Assembly: GCA_003719395.1 (NCBI GenBank)
Contig: RHMC01000025.1
Span: forward strand, 1 to 58,894
DNA: 58,894 nt
Direction of reading: 5' to 3'
From: Streptomyces altiplanensis
Lineage (GTDB): Bacteria > Actinomycetota > Actinomycetes > Streptomycetales > Streptomycetaceae
A model generated the notes under the pieces. That model was not told the DNA's origin, searched no databases, and saw nothing but the letters and a program-made list of their open reading frames with translations. Every line of letters begins with the position of its first letter. Within the stretch, counting starts at the first letter, position 1. Made by a program: the position numbers and the translations under genes. Shown here piece after piece: positions 46,790-58,156 of the stretch.

Positions 46790-49358
46790 CTACTCTTTTG
46801 TGACTGATCCGGCCGTTCGTTCGGAGAGGGCGGCCAGTACGGTGCTAACGGAGTCGTCAGCGATGCGCCGTGCGCGGGAGGTCGAGATTTGGTCTTCGAC
46901 GTAACTGAAGTTCCAGGCGAGTTGGCCGTGGCTGGTGGTGGCTGTCGCAATGACGGCACCCATCACCGAGATACCCGTGATGAACTGGGACTCGCGGACT
47001 CGCCACGAGCCCACCTGGTCGGGAAACTCGTAGCGTCCGACATTGGACAGGCACAGGTTGATCGGCCCTTTCTCGTCCATGAACTGCATGAACGACGTGC
47101 TGTCCGCAAGCGACTTCGGTCCTGCCCAGCGCGGGAGGCTGAGCGTGGCCAGGTGGTCCTGCCGCTTCCGGCGCCGTACCAGATCTCGGCTGATGGTCCG
47201 GGCCATGGGCCACAACGGCTGGCCGGGCTCGTAATGGACGCGGGAGGGAACAGTAGCCACATAGGTGCCGACCTCGTCGTGGGAGACGGCCGGCTTGAGG
47301 TCAGCACGGAAGTCGACGGGCGAGCCGATCGAGAAATATGCGGCCTCTGGGCTTCCTTCGTCGTGGGCGATCGCTGTCACCATCGAGGCGGCCAGGGCAC
47401 CGTGGACCGTGGTGCCGTGTCGTTTGGCCGCCGTCACCAGCAGATCCAGCTGCTCGGCGGTGAGGAGTCTGTGCAGCATCTGAGTGCGACGCTCCGCGAA
47501 CGGGACCTGGCGGCTGGTGACGACTCGCTGTGCGGTGCGCCGCCGGGCCGCCTGCTGGTCCCGCAGCATCATGGCCCTGAGCCCTGCGACGCCCGCCGCG
47601 CCGCGGTGGCGGCGCGGGAGCAGGTCGTCCGTGGTCAGGCAGTGCTCGCCGCGACGTGGTTTGATGCGGCGTGCCGCGGTCCAGCTGTGCGGCGAGTTCG
47701 ATCCACTCACGGAGCAGGGACAGGCATGTCTTGCCGTCGGCGATGGTGTGCGATGCCGTAAGCAACAGGTCATAGACGTTCTCTTCGTCCTCGCCGCCGG
47801 TCCCGCTTGTTGTGATCACCACCGCGCGCAGCAGGGGCCCGGTGCGCCAGTCGATGCTGTCTACCAGTTCGCGTTCGTTGATCTCGTGCTCCCACCGGGT
47901 GCCGGGCGTGGGATCGTCCGGCGGGACAGTGACGTGTCGAAGCGGGATCTGCTGTCCGTCCAGCGGTGTGAAGGCGGGGTGGGTTCCGGTGCCGTCGTCG
48001 GAGATCGCGACGCGCAGCAAGGGATGCTGGATCTGGAGTGCGTCCAGGGAGCGGCGGTGCAGGGACGGGGACAGGTGTCCGTATACGCGGGCCCGGGCGA
48101 TGACGTTGAGGGGCGAGGTTTGGTCGACGATCCAGTACAGGCGCTCCACGGCGCTGAGCGGGCGCTGGACGTTGATGGTTTGGGCGGTCGGACCGTCCGG
48201 GAAAGTGAGGGCCTGCGTCGTCTGCCGGGCAAGGACGCGGCGAGGTGCCAGCCGGAAGTAGCTGTCCCGGAGCAGTCGCCGGCCGGGGCGGGCCGCCTGC
48301 TCCAGGTCGCTCATCCTGCGGGACTCGGCCACCATCGTCCTGGTGCGGTCGCGGCGTCGCCTTTCGTAGGTGCGGAGAGCCGACGCCCAGTCGCCGCCGG
48401 TTGCGGGCTCGGCGAGCGTGCGTGCCAGGACGACGGCGTCCTCGATGGCCATGGCAGCCCCCTGCGCCAGCGTCGTCAGCATGGGGTGGGCGGCATCGCC
48501 GAGCAGGGTGACAGGGCCGTCGCCCCACCGTTCGAGGAAGGCTCGGTCGTGGGAGGGCACGGTGAGGATGTCCGCCTGAGGCGTGGCCTCGATCACCGCC
48601 CGTACCTCGTCGGCCCAGCCCGCGTATGCCTGCCTGAGGGTGTCCTTGACGTGTTCCGGAGCAGAAGCGTCGACCGGCTTGCTCACAGCTGCCCACCAGT
48701 AGCAGCGGCCGTGGCCGATGTCCACAAGACCGAACCGCTGTCCACTGCCCCAGTAGTGGAGCACGCTGCCCTTCGTGACGCGCGGGTGCTGGAAGGGGAC
48801 GATGCCGAGCCGGAAGTAGTAGCCGCTGTCCCGTGCTTCCTCCGGGCCGTTGAGGTGGAGACGTACGGCCGAGTTGAAACCGTCGGCGCCGATCAGGATG
48901 TCCCCGCTCGCCGACCGGCCGTCCGTGAAGTGGACGGTGACGCCCGACTCGTCGGTCTGGAAGCCGGTGGCGGTCGCGCCCAGGCGGATCGGGCAGTCCG
49001 CGGCCTCCGCCAGCAGGGCTTCCTGGAGGTGCGCGCGGCTCAGACAGTAGGTGGGTGCACCCGCTCGGTCGCAGGCGTCCTTGAACGGCAGGTCTCTGAT
49101 CCGCCGACCGCGCCGGTCCATCACCGTGAAGGACTCAACGGATTGGCCGCGCTTGTCCAGGCCGAGTTCGATGCCCAAGGTGGCCAGGGCGGTTACGGCG
49201 TTGGTCATGACCGACAGGGCGGAGCCTGCGGCGCGCAGCTCGGTGGCGCGCTCGTATACCTCGACGTCGATGCCGACGCGTCTCAGTGCGACAGCGCAGG
49301 TCAGACCGCCGATGCCGGCACCGATGACAAGGGCTTTCGCGGGCTGTGGTGACGGCAT
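46790..49358 (-). CDS. FAD-dependent monooxygenase fused to a PapA/condensation-like acyltransferase, one frameshift
   Basis: The N-terminal ~385 residues form a class A flavin monooxygenase: 'ALVIGAGIGGLTCAVALRRV' (GxGxxG), 'GDILIGADGFNSAVRLHL' (DG motif) and 'GPVTLLGDAAHPMLTTLAQG' (GD motif). They run straight into an acyltransferase of the PapA5/NRPS-condensation superfamily with 'TASHTIADGKTCLSLLREW' (HxxxDG), and after a slip near 47640, 'GTYVATVPSRV', 'INLCLSNVGRYEFPDQV' and 'HGQLAWNFSYVEDQIS'. Total about 855 residues. Neither half lacks its key motif. It begins four bases after the NRPS stop and is probably coupled to it. A plausible role is hydroxylation and acylation of the peptide product. 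Confidence 0.85.
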
Positions 49359-49362
49359 GACG

Positions 49363-52300
49363 TCAGCTCTTCCGATCGGTTCGGGCAGGGCCGGTCCTGA
49401 TCAGATCCGTGACGGTCCTGACCACGTGCGCCACGTGCGGTTCTTCCATGATTGTCAGGTGGTCGCCGGGGACGCGGATGAGTTGGATGTGGCCGCTGGT
49501 CATGGCGCTCCAGCCATTGCAGGGGTCCTGATGGCTGCTTCTGGCGGCGTTGTGCATCGCGGACAGGACGGTGGGCAGTGGCTCTGTGGCGCGGATCAGC
49601 GTGAGGTCCTGGTCCTCGCGTGGGGGCCGGTAGGCGAGGGTTGCCTGCCAGTTCGCTCGGTAGACGCCGAACAAGCGACGGATGAGGGGCCCAGAGCTGC
49701 CGGCCGGCAGGACGCCCCGCTCGCTCGCGACGCGGGCCATGAACGCGAACTGCTCCTCTGGTGAGCCCAGCCCGTCGGGGATGATCCGGGCCGGTGATTC
49801 GCCTCCGTCCCTCAGCCAGAGCAGCTCCTGGAAGAACCACTCCAGCAAGGGCTCGCCCTGGTGCGGGGCGCGTGGGCCCTGCTCCAGGGCGATCGTGTCC
49901 AGCACCAGCAGGCGGGCCACCTGCTCGCCCGCCGCCCGCAGTCGACGGGCGATCTCGAAGGCGACGAGGCCGCCGAAGGACCATCCGCCGATGTTGTAGG
50001 GGCCGTGCGGCTGCACGACCGCAGCGCGGTGAGGTAGCTGTCCGCGAGGTCCTCGACGCTGCGCAGAGGCGTGGTGCCCGGGTCGGCCCCGGCGGCTTGG
50101 AGCGCGTGCAGCGGCTGGTCGTCCGGTAGGTGCCGGGCGAAACCGACGTAGCACAGCACGTTGCCGCCCATTGGGTGGACCATGAACAGCGGCGGACGGG
50201 CGCCCTGCGGGCGGATCGGCACTACGGGGTTGTACGCGGCGCTCGCCCCGCCGTCGCGCAGCCGTGCCGCGAGTCCGGCGGGGGTGGGGGTCGCGATGAA
50301 CTCTGCCAGAGGGATGTGTACCTGGTAACGCTGTTCGATCCGGATGACCAGCCGCATCGCGGTCAGGGAGGTGCCACCGAGGTCGAAGAGATTGTCGTGC
50401 ACCCCCACGGCGTCCAGGGACAGTACGTCCGCAAACAGTTCGGTAAGGGTTTTCTCGTATGCGTCACGCGGTTCCGCCTCGGGGGCGCGGTCGGCGGCGG
50501 TCAACGGGGCGCGGCGCAGTGCGGTGTCGTCGCGTTTGCCGGTGGGGGTCAGTGGCCACTGGGTCACCCATTGCAGGTGCGAGGGGACCATGTAGTCGGG
50601 CAGGGTTGCGCGCAACCTGTCACGGATGTCGGCCAGGTCTTCGTTGGAGCCCTCGCCGAGGAGGAACCCGGTGAGGAAGACCTCGCCGTCGGCGCGTTGG
50701 CGAGCCACGACTGCGGCGTCGCGCAGGCTCGTGCACCGCCCGGCCAAGCCGGTGATGGCCAGTTCCACCTCGGCCGGCTCCACGCGAAAGCCTCGTACCT
50801 TGACCTGTGCGTCGTCGCGTCCGAGGAAGACGACGTCTCCGCCGGGAAGCACCATGCCGAGGTCGCCCGTGTAGTAGAGCCTGCGGTCCCCGTCTGCGAA
50901 GGGGTTCGGGAGGAAACGCTCCTTGGTCAGGTCCGGGCGGCCCTCGTAGCCATCGGCCAGGCAGTTGCCGCCCAGGTAGATATCGCCACGTGCTCCGGGC
51001 GGAACTGGACGCAGCTGCTCGTCCAGGACATGCACCTCGGCCCCGTCGATGGCGCCGCCGATCGGGGGCAGCGCGGGGAAGGCCGCAGGGTCCCCGGTCA
51101 TGGTGAAGGCGGTGACGACGTGCGTTTCGGTGGGGCCGTACTGGTTTTCCAGTACCATTCCGGGGAGTTTGGCGCACAGCGCGCGGATCTCCTGGGTGAT
51201 GCGCAGTTGCTCGCCACAGATGATCAGAATGCGCAGAGCCGGCGGGGTGATGCCCAGCGTGCCGACGGCTTCGGCCAATTGCTGGAGCGCTACGGGGGGA
51301 AGGAATGCCTGCTCGACGCGCTCACGGTCGAGCAGACTCATCAGTGCGGGCATGTCGCGCCGCTCGGCGTCGCCGACCAGGCACAGCGTGCCGCCGGAGC
51401 ACAGCGTCGAGAAGATCTCCTGGAAGGAGATGTCGAAGCTCAGCGGTGCGTACTGCAGCGTCACACCACCCGGTGCCGCGCTAAGTGCCGCCTTGTTCTG
51501 CCAGGCCACCAGTCCGGCCAGGGTTCGGTGCGGCATGGCGACGCCCTTGGGGGCCCCGGTCGAGCCGGAGGTGAACAGGACGTACGCGGTGCTCTCGGCG
51601 GCGGTCACGCCCCGTGTCGGACATGGCGGCGCCGGTGCGGTCACCGACTCGGCGGGCAGGAGCAACGCCGGGTCACCGGCAAGGTGGGCGTATGCGGACT
51701 CGGCCACCACACGGAAGGGACGAGCCTGCTCCACCATCGCGGCCAGCCGGGAGGCCGGGTAGCCGACGTCCATCGGAACGGCCGCGCAGCCCGCTCGCAT
51801 GACGCCCAGGAGCACGGCGATGGTCAGCGGGGACCGGTTCATGGCGATCCCGATCCGCGCGTTCGCCGGTGCTCCGAGCGCGCACAGCCGGCTGGCCACG
51901 TTCTCGGCGGCCTCGGCCAGCCTGGCGTAGCTCCACCGCTCCTCGCCCATCACCAGGGCCGTCGCGTCCGGGTTGCGCGCGGCCTGTTCGGCGATGAGCG
52001 CCACGACCGTGGGGTGCTCCGCGGGAGATGCGAGGCTCGGCCGGGGGGCGAGGAAGGCGAAGTCCGGTTTGTCGTGCGGTCGTTCCAGCATGCGGCGCAG
52101 GATGCTCAGGTAGCCGGTCGCGAAGAGGTCGCCCTGTTCGGCAGAGAAGGTCTCGCCGTCGCAGTCGATCCGCAGCCACATGCCTGTGCTGTCCGGTTCG
52201 GTGACCGCGTTCACCAGGAGTCGGAAGTCGTTCTCCTCCCAGGTGCGGAAATCCGTGAGCCGTAGACCGGGCAGGCCGAGAACGTGGGAAAGCTGGTGGA

Positions 52301-55300
52301 AGTGCACGTAGTTGAAGGCGGTGTCCACGACAGGCCCACCGTGGTCCTCCTGGATGGCGCTCAGCGGGTAGCGGCGGTGGAGGTGGCCCTCCCGCTCCTG
52401 GCGGAAGCCCTCTCGCGCCACGTCCAGCCAGCTGTCGAGTGCGGTGTCCAGACGAACGGGCACGGTGTTCAGGAAAAGCCCGGCGATACGCTCCGCCCCG
52501 GCCAGCTCGGGCCGGCTGTGGGTGATCAGGCCGGTGGTCACGTCACGGGTGCCGGCGAGCATGGCCAAGGTCAGGCTGTGGGCAGCGAAGAGCACGGACT
52601 TCACGGGCAGGGAGTGTTCGGCCGCGAAGTGTCGCATCTGCTCGACGAGGGCGCCGGGGAGGTCGAGCCGACGCGAGGTCGGCTGCCGGCCGGCACCGGG
52701 CAGGTGGGGTGAGAACGCCTCGATCGGCAGGGGCTCGCAGTCGGCCAGCTTCTCTCGCCAGTAGCGCCGGGACTCCTCCGAGCGCAGGGCGGCCTGCTCC
52801 AGCCGCACGTGCGCCGCCGGTGAGGGAGACGCCGTTCCTTCGACGGGGCCGACGTCCAGGCCAAGGCCATGGGCGTAGTCCTGGAGCAGCTCTTGGAGCA
52901 GGGTGGCGACGCTGCCGCCGTCGAGGAGCGCATGGTGGAAGCTGAGAACCAGCTCGACGGTGGTGGGTCGTACATGGGCGCGGAGCAGGTACAGCGGTGC
53001 CCGGTCGAAAGCGTAAGGGTGGCGGCGGCGTGCCTCGATGTGCGCGCGCACCTCGGCCTCGGCCGCTGTGCTGTCGAGCGTTCGCAGGTCGGCGATCTCC
53101 AGGCCGCCGTGCACCCGGGGGCGGACGACCTGTAGCGGTTCGGCACCGGCCAGGTCGAAGGCCGAGCGCAGGGCCGGATGCCGTGCGGTCAGCCGATCGA
53201 AGGAGCGGCGGAACTCCATCTCGTGCCAGGGCATTTCGAGGGTGTACCGGAAGACGTCCCGGTATCTGGCCGAGTTCTCGTGCCGTCGGCTGTGGTAGAG
53301 CAGGCCGAGTTGGAGCCGGGTCAGCGGATAGGCGTCCTCGGCGTCCTGCAGGCGGGCCCGGTCGACGTCGGTCACGAGGGCGAACGGAGCCGGGGCAGGC
53401 TCGGGCTCGCGTGTGTCGCAGTTCTCGGCGCGCGTGGCGAGGTCGGCCACCGTCGGGTTGCGCAGCAGGTCGGTGAGCGAGAACCGCAGGCCCCGGGCCT
53501 CCGACTCGGCGCGTACCTTCAGCATGCGGATGGAGTCCCCGCCCAGGGCGAAGTAGTCGTCGTGGATCCCCACGGCCTCACGGCCCAGGACGTGGGCCCA
53601 GACCTCGGCCAAGACCTCCTCGGTACGGTTGCGCGGCTGCCCGCCGGCGGTGGCCGTCGGGGCCTCGTGCGGCGGGGGCAGCGCGTTTCGGTCGGCCTTG
53701 CCGCTCGGGGTCAACGGAATGCGGTCGATCCGGGTGAATGATGCCGGGACCATGTACGCCGGCAGCGTCCGCCCCAGCCGTTCCCGTAGCAGCACCGTGT
53801 CGATCGGGGCCTCGGCGACGTAGTAGCCGGCCAGGACCGTTCCCCGGTCGGAGGTGGTACGACCGACCACGAGGGCGTCCCGTACGCCAGGGACCGCTCG
53901 CAGGGCGGCGGCAACTTCGTTGGGCTCGACGCGGTTGCCCCGGATCTTGACCTGGTCGTCGATCCGCCCGAGGTATTCCAGGGTGCCGTCCGCGAGCCAC
54001 CGGGCCAGGTCCCCGCTGCGGTAAAGACGGCCGCCCGGCACGAACGGGTCATCGCCGAACTTCTCGGCGGTCAGTTCAGGGCGGTCGAGGTACCCTCGCG
54101 CGACACCAGCTCCACCGATGCACAACTCACCAACGACTCCAACGGGTTGTGGCAGATCGCCAGCGCCCAGCACATACAGCCGGGCGTTGTCGATCGGCCG
54201 GCCGAGCGGCACCCGCGCGATGCCGAGGGCGGGATCGCGCGGGCAATCGTAGAACGAGACGTCGACTGTCGCCTCGGTCGGGCCGTACAGGTTCACCAGC
54301 AGTACCGCGGCCTCGGCGTCACCCTCACGACGACACTGCTCGGCCACGCGGTTGAACTGCTCCACCCGGGCGGCAGGCAGCACCTCGCCGCTGCAAAAGA
54401 CGTACCGCAGAGTTTTGACGGCCGTCCGTGACGCCGCTGATCCCTCCAGCAGGTCGAGGAACGGGCCAAGCATCGAGGGGACGAGGTGCACAACGGTTAC
54501 CCGGTGTTCGTGGATTGCCAGCAGGACCTCGCGCGGGTCCCGGTGGCCGCCGGGCGGCAGCAGGGCCACGGCCGCACCCTCGACGGCCCACCAGAACAGC
54601 TCCCACACCGACACGTCGAAGGAGACGGGAGTCTTCTGCAAAAGGATGTCCCCTCCCCCGAGGGGGTAGCGACGCTGCATCCACGCGAGGCGGTTCACCA
54701 CGCTGTGGTGCTCGACCATCACCCCCTTGGGCTGCCCGGTCGAGCCGGAGGTGTAGATGACGTATGCCAGGTCACGGGAGGTGCCGAGCGGCTCGACCGG
54801 AGCTCCACTGCCGGACAGCAGGCAGCCGATATGCCGCACGGCCGCCTCCCCCAGGACGTCGGTGGGCGCATCGTCATCAACGATCACCACCTTGGCGCGG
54901 CTGTCACGCAGCAGGAAGCCCACTCGCTCGGCCGGGTACCCCGGATCCACCGGTACGTAGGCGCCGCCGGACTTCAGGGTGCCGAGCAGCGCGACCAGCA
55001 GATGCGGTCCCCGTTCCATCATCACCGCCACCCGGTCGTCCGGGCCGACGCCCTCCGCGCGCAGGGCCCGGGCGACACGGTTGGCCTGTTCGTCGAGTTC
55101 GGCGTAGGACAGCGCCTTTCCCGACGCCGCAATGACTGCGGTGCGGTCCGGCTGGCGGGCGGCCTGGGCCTCGAACAGGCCGTGCAGGGTGGCCTGATCC
55201 GCGTATGGCACGTTGGGGCCCACGGCGCGTCCGGCGGTCAGGTCCTCGTATTCAACCGGCGTCAGCATCGGAATCTCGGACACGGGGCGGTCCACCATGT

Positions 55301-56564
55301 CCAGGCCGTGTTGCAGGAGGGTCGTGAGGTGGCCGGCCAACGACGTGATGGGCAGATCCTCGTCGAAAACGTCGCAGGCATAGTTCAGGTCGACCTGGAT
55401 GTCGGCCGTGTCGTCGAAGGCGGACACCAGGACGTTCAGTGCGTCCTGGTCGTGCGAGAGGGCCATCAGCGACCTCTGCCGTTCCACCCCGGGCATCTGG
55501 TCTGGCGGCGGCCAGTGCATGTAGGAGAGCGTCACGTCGAAGAGCAGCCGCGAGCTTCGGGGCGATGCGGGCAGTGCGGGCAGGATGTCGCCCAGTGAGA
55601 GCCGCTCATGCCGCCTGAGGGACTGGGTGTCCTCCTGGGTCCGAACGAGCAGACTCCGCAGGGGCTGCGCGCCGTGTGCTGGGACGCGAAGCGGCAGGAT
55701 GTTGGCGAATTCGCCGAGGGTGCCCTTGTGACGCTCGGTCGGCCGATTGAGGAAGGGGACACCGAGGAGGACCTCCTCACTGCCGTGTAGACGCGTCAGG
55801 TACGTACCGAGCATGGCGGCGAGGTATGTGAACGGCGAAAAGCCCGCGGCGCGGATCCGGCCCACTAGAGCGCGATCGATTACGAAGGAGTGGAGGCCGC
55901 GGCCGCTCGTGCCCCTGCTCGTCGTACGGGTGAAGAGCGCGGGTACTGCGCCAAGGAGGTAGTCCCTGTAGAAGGCCCGGTCACGATCACCGTCCGCGCC
56001 AACGCGGTAGGCCACATCTTCCTCGACGAATTCCAGGTAAGAGGACGGCCTGGCGGCTGCCCCATGCGCACCGCCGTACGTCGCGCGGGCATACTCCTCG
56101 ACGATCTCATAGCTCAACCGGTCGAGGGTCCAGCCGTCGGCGATGATGTGGTGTGCCTTGATGTGCAGATGCGTAACATCCGGACTCTCCACAAGGAGGG
56201 CGGCCTCCACCAGAGGGCTGCGCGTGAGCGGCAGGGCGCTCGCCATCGAACGACGCATCCATTCGGTACATGCCGCTTCCGGGTCAAGGGTTCGCGAAAG
56301 ATCGACAACGGTAACCGGGACACGGTCCTGCGTCACCCACTGAAATGGAGTGCCGGTGCTCTCGTCGAAGCGCAACCGGAAAGTCTCATGGCGGCGCAAC
56401 ACGCACTCCGTGCTGGCCACAAGCCTGTCGCGGTCGACGGCACCTTGCAGACGCTCGTGAAGAACGGCATTGAACTGCGGTGATTCCGGAGCCCGGGAGG
56501 CAACGGACCACAGGTCCCGCTGATACCCCGTCAACTGGTGCGACGCCTGATCTTTCATGCCCAT
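49363..56564 (-). CDS. Two-module NRPS: C-A(Ser)-T-C-A(Pro-like)-T-TE, one frameshift
   Basis: About 2400 residues. Module 1: C ('HHIIADGW', near residues 140-147), A ('YTSGSTGQPKG'; 'NLYGPTEATVDVS') and T ('YFALGGDSIRML'). Module 2: C ('HHALLDGG'), A ('FTSGSTGAPKG'; 'NQYGPTETHVVT') and T ('LFDLGGTSLTAM'). The C-terminal thioesterase has 'IGGWSFGGLVAFEIARRL' and 'PGDHLTIME', with the frame slipping near 50025. By position against GrsA, the A1 code reads D-V-W-H-F-S-L-V-D, the serine code. A2 reads D-I-Q-F-I-C-Q-V-V, nearest to proline-type codes. No E, MT or Cy domain is seen. The opening C domain implies an acyl or aminoacyl starter supplied in trans. The ATG at 56564 is preceded by GAAGGGA; a second ATG is at 56558. 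Confidence 0.9.
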
Positions 56565-56779
56565 TTATCGAGGTTCCCTTCGAACCTGGCGGGGATCACC
56601 CGGTACCTGCTGAAACCGTCGGAGGGCAGCAGACCATGGCCTGCTGGCCGGTCCCGCGCTTCGCGGCCAACGTCCGGTCAGCCAGCTCCATCCCATGGGT
56701 CCGGCCGGAGACGACGATGTGATTCGGCACAGGAACGCAGCCCGCCGAGCGAGCCCATGGCGGACCAAGCGCCCAGCAT
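56565..56779. other. Gap between FabL-like and NRPS genes (215 bp)
   Basis: Both neighbours are on the minus strand. I find no gene here. A promoter for the NRPS may be present, but I cannot point to one. Confidence 0.4.
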
Positions 56780-57610
56780 CTACATTCCCCCTGTTGGCCT
56801 GGCGGGCAGGCTGAGGGGCGCCGAGGTGTCAGCGAAAAAGGGAGGGGCGACCACGCTCAGCCCGCCGTCCACCACCACCGTCTGGCCGGTGATGTACTCG
56901 GCACCGGGCGAGAGCAGGAAGGCAATGGTGTCGGCCACTTCCTGAGCCGTGCCAGGACGCCGCTTGGGGATACGGTCGAGCACCGAGCCCCTGTCCGGCA
57001 TCCCGGGCACACCATAGAAGTACTCCAACGAATCGGAGTCGATCAGGCCACCGCTGACCCCGTTCACATTGATGGAGTACGGCGCGAACTCCAGCGCCAT
57101 GTAGCGCACCCAGGACTCGATCGCGGCCTTCATGGAGCCCAGGGCCGCGTATGTCGGGAAGGCCCGGGTGCTGCCGTAGCTCGACAGGGCCACGATCCGC
57201 CCCCCGGCATCCATCAGCGGCACCGCCTGTTGCGCACCAAGCACGAACGGCCGCAGGTTCATGGCATACGAGCGGTCCAGATGATGGGGCTTCAGATCGA
57301 GAATGTTCTTGAAGGCGCCGGCCGCGGCATTGGAGACGAAGTGGTCTAACCGGCCGAACTCGCTCTTCACCGCAGCGAAGAGACTCTGCACCCCCTCGAC
57401 CGTTTCCACGTCCGCCTGGACCGCGAGTCCACATCCGCCCGCCTCTTCGAGGCCGGCCACGACCTTCTCCGCCAACGCCGCGTTCTTCTTGTAGTTCACC
57501 ACTACGGTGGCCCCGCCGCGCCCAAGGGTGTAAGCGAGCGCACGGCCGATGCCGCGAGAGGCACCGGTGATCAGTGCCACCTGGTTCTGGAACTGTCCGC
57601 CACAGGTCAT
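56780..57610 (-). CDS. FabL-like enoyl-ACP reductase / SDR oxidoreductase
   Basis: A 276-residue short-chain dehydrogenase with '[20 protein letters not shown]' (TGxxxGIG), 'VVNYKKN', 'VSNAAAGAF' (NAAAG), catalytic '[20 protein letters not shown]' with K following, and '[18 protein letters not shown]' (an 'NAVSGG'-like motif). The Y-x6-K spacing (Y in TYAALGSMK) and the VSGG-DSD stretch fit FabL, the NADPH enoyl-ACP reductase III. The likely reaction is reduction of an enoyl or keto acyl chain for the NRPS starter or tailoring; other SDR chemistry is possible. Its ATG overlaps the stop of the upstream small ORF (ATGA). Confidence 0.87.
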   Translation of the reverse strand: MTCGGQFQNQVALITGASRGIGRALAYTLGRGGATVVVNYKKNAALAEKVVAGLEEAGGCGLAVQADVETVEGVQSLFAAVKSEFGRLDHFVSNAAAGAFKNILDLKPHHLDRSYAMNLRPFVLGAQQAVPLMDAGGRIVALSSYGSTRAFPTYAALGSMKAAIESWVRYMALEFAPYSINVNGVSGGLIDSDSLEYFYGVPGMPDRGSVLDRIPKRRPGTAQEVADTIAFLLSPGAEYITGQTVVVDGGLSVVAPPFFADTSAPLSLPARPTGGM

Positions 57611-57900
57611 CGCTGCTTGCTGACTCCGATGGCGGCGATCTGCACGGCATGGTGCGTCGCGATGTGCACGATGGCACGCCCGTGGCCGACGCTCACGGCG
57701 AGAGGGTGACGGCCTTCGGCGGGGGCAAGGCGCTCGGCAAGGCCCGGCAGTCGGCCGGTCGCCGCTTGTACGGCGCTGTCCTCCACTGCGTCGCGACAGC
57801 CGGGGTGGAGGCTGCCAGTGAGCGAGCGGTCGAATGGATCCGCAGGGAAGGTACAGAGGGTCCCCGCTTCGCCGGACGCGCGAGGGTGCTGCGTGAGCAT
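57607..57900 (-). CDS. Small ORF coupled to the FabL-like gene
   Basis: A 97-residue frame runs from 57900 to a TGA that overlaps the FabL-like ATG by ATGA, a sign of translational coupling. It includes '[20 protein letters not shown]', '[20 protein letters not shown]' and '[20 protein letters not shown]', with a beta-like, hydrophobic C-terminus. I recognise no family. It could be a small carrier or hotdog-like partner, or a chance frame in GC-rich DNA. Confidence 0.4.
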   Translation of the reverse strand: MLTQHPRASGEAGTLCTFPADPFDRSLTGSLHPGCRDAVEDSAVQAATGRLPGLAERLAPAEGRHPLAVSVGHGRAIVHIATHHAVQIAAIGVSKQR

Positions 57901-58156
57901 CGAGGTGCCCTTTCACTGCTCGGTGAGCTGGTTTCCGCGATATGCCTGGGCGCCCTTCACTGGTGACGGGGCCAGGGCGCGGCAAACATATCCAAGGCCG
58001 CGAGCAGGACAGACCGGATGGGCCAGATGGACGGTGACTTCACCACTTCGAGTTCCCGCGCCTCACCCGCATGGCGGCAGGGACAGACCGCAGCCGCCCT
58101 CCGTGCCGACCACAGGTGGGCACAGAGGACGGCTGCGAACCCGCTTGCGGGGTCGC
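57901..58156. other. Gap between EF-hand gene and the small ORF (256 bp)
   Basis: Only short overlapping frames are seen. This may contain the promoter of the minus-strand FabL/NRPS operon. Confidence 0.4.

Noticed and set aside
47484..49352. 622-residue plus-strand frame over the monooxygenase
   Set aside because: Antisense shadow; the minus strand holds all FAD and acyltransferase motifs.
50130..52265. 711-residue plus-strand frame inside the NRPS
   Set aside because: Antisense shadow of the second module; no recognisable domain.
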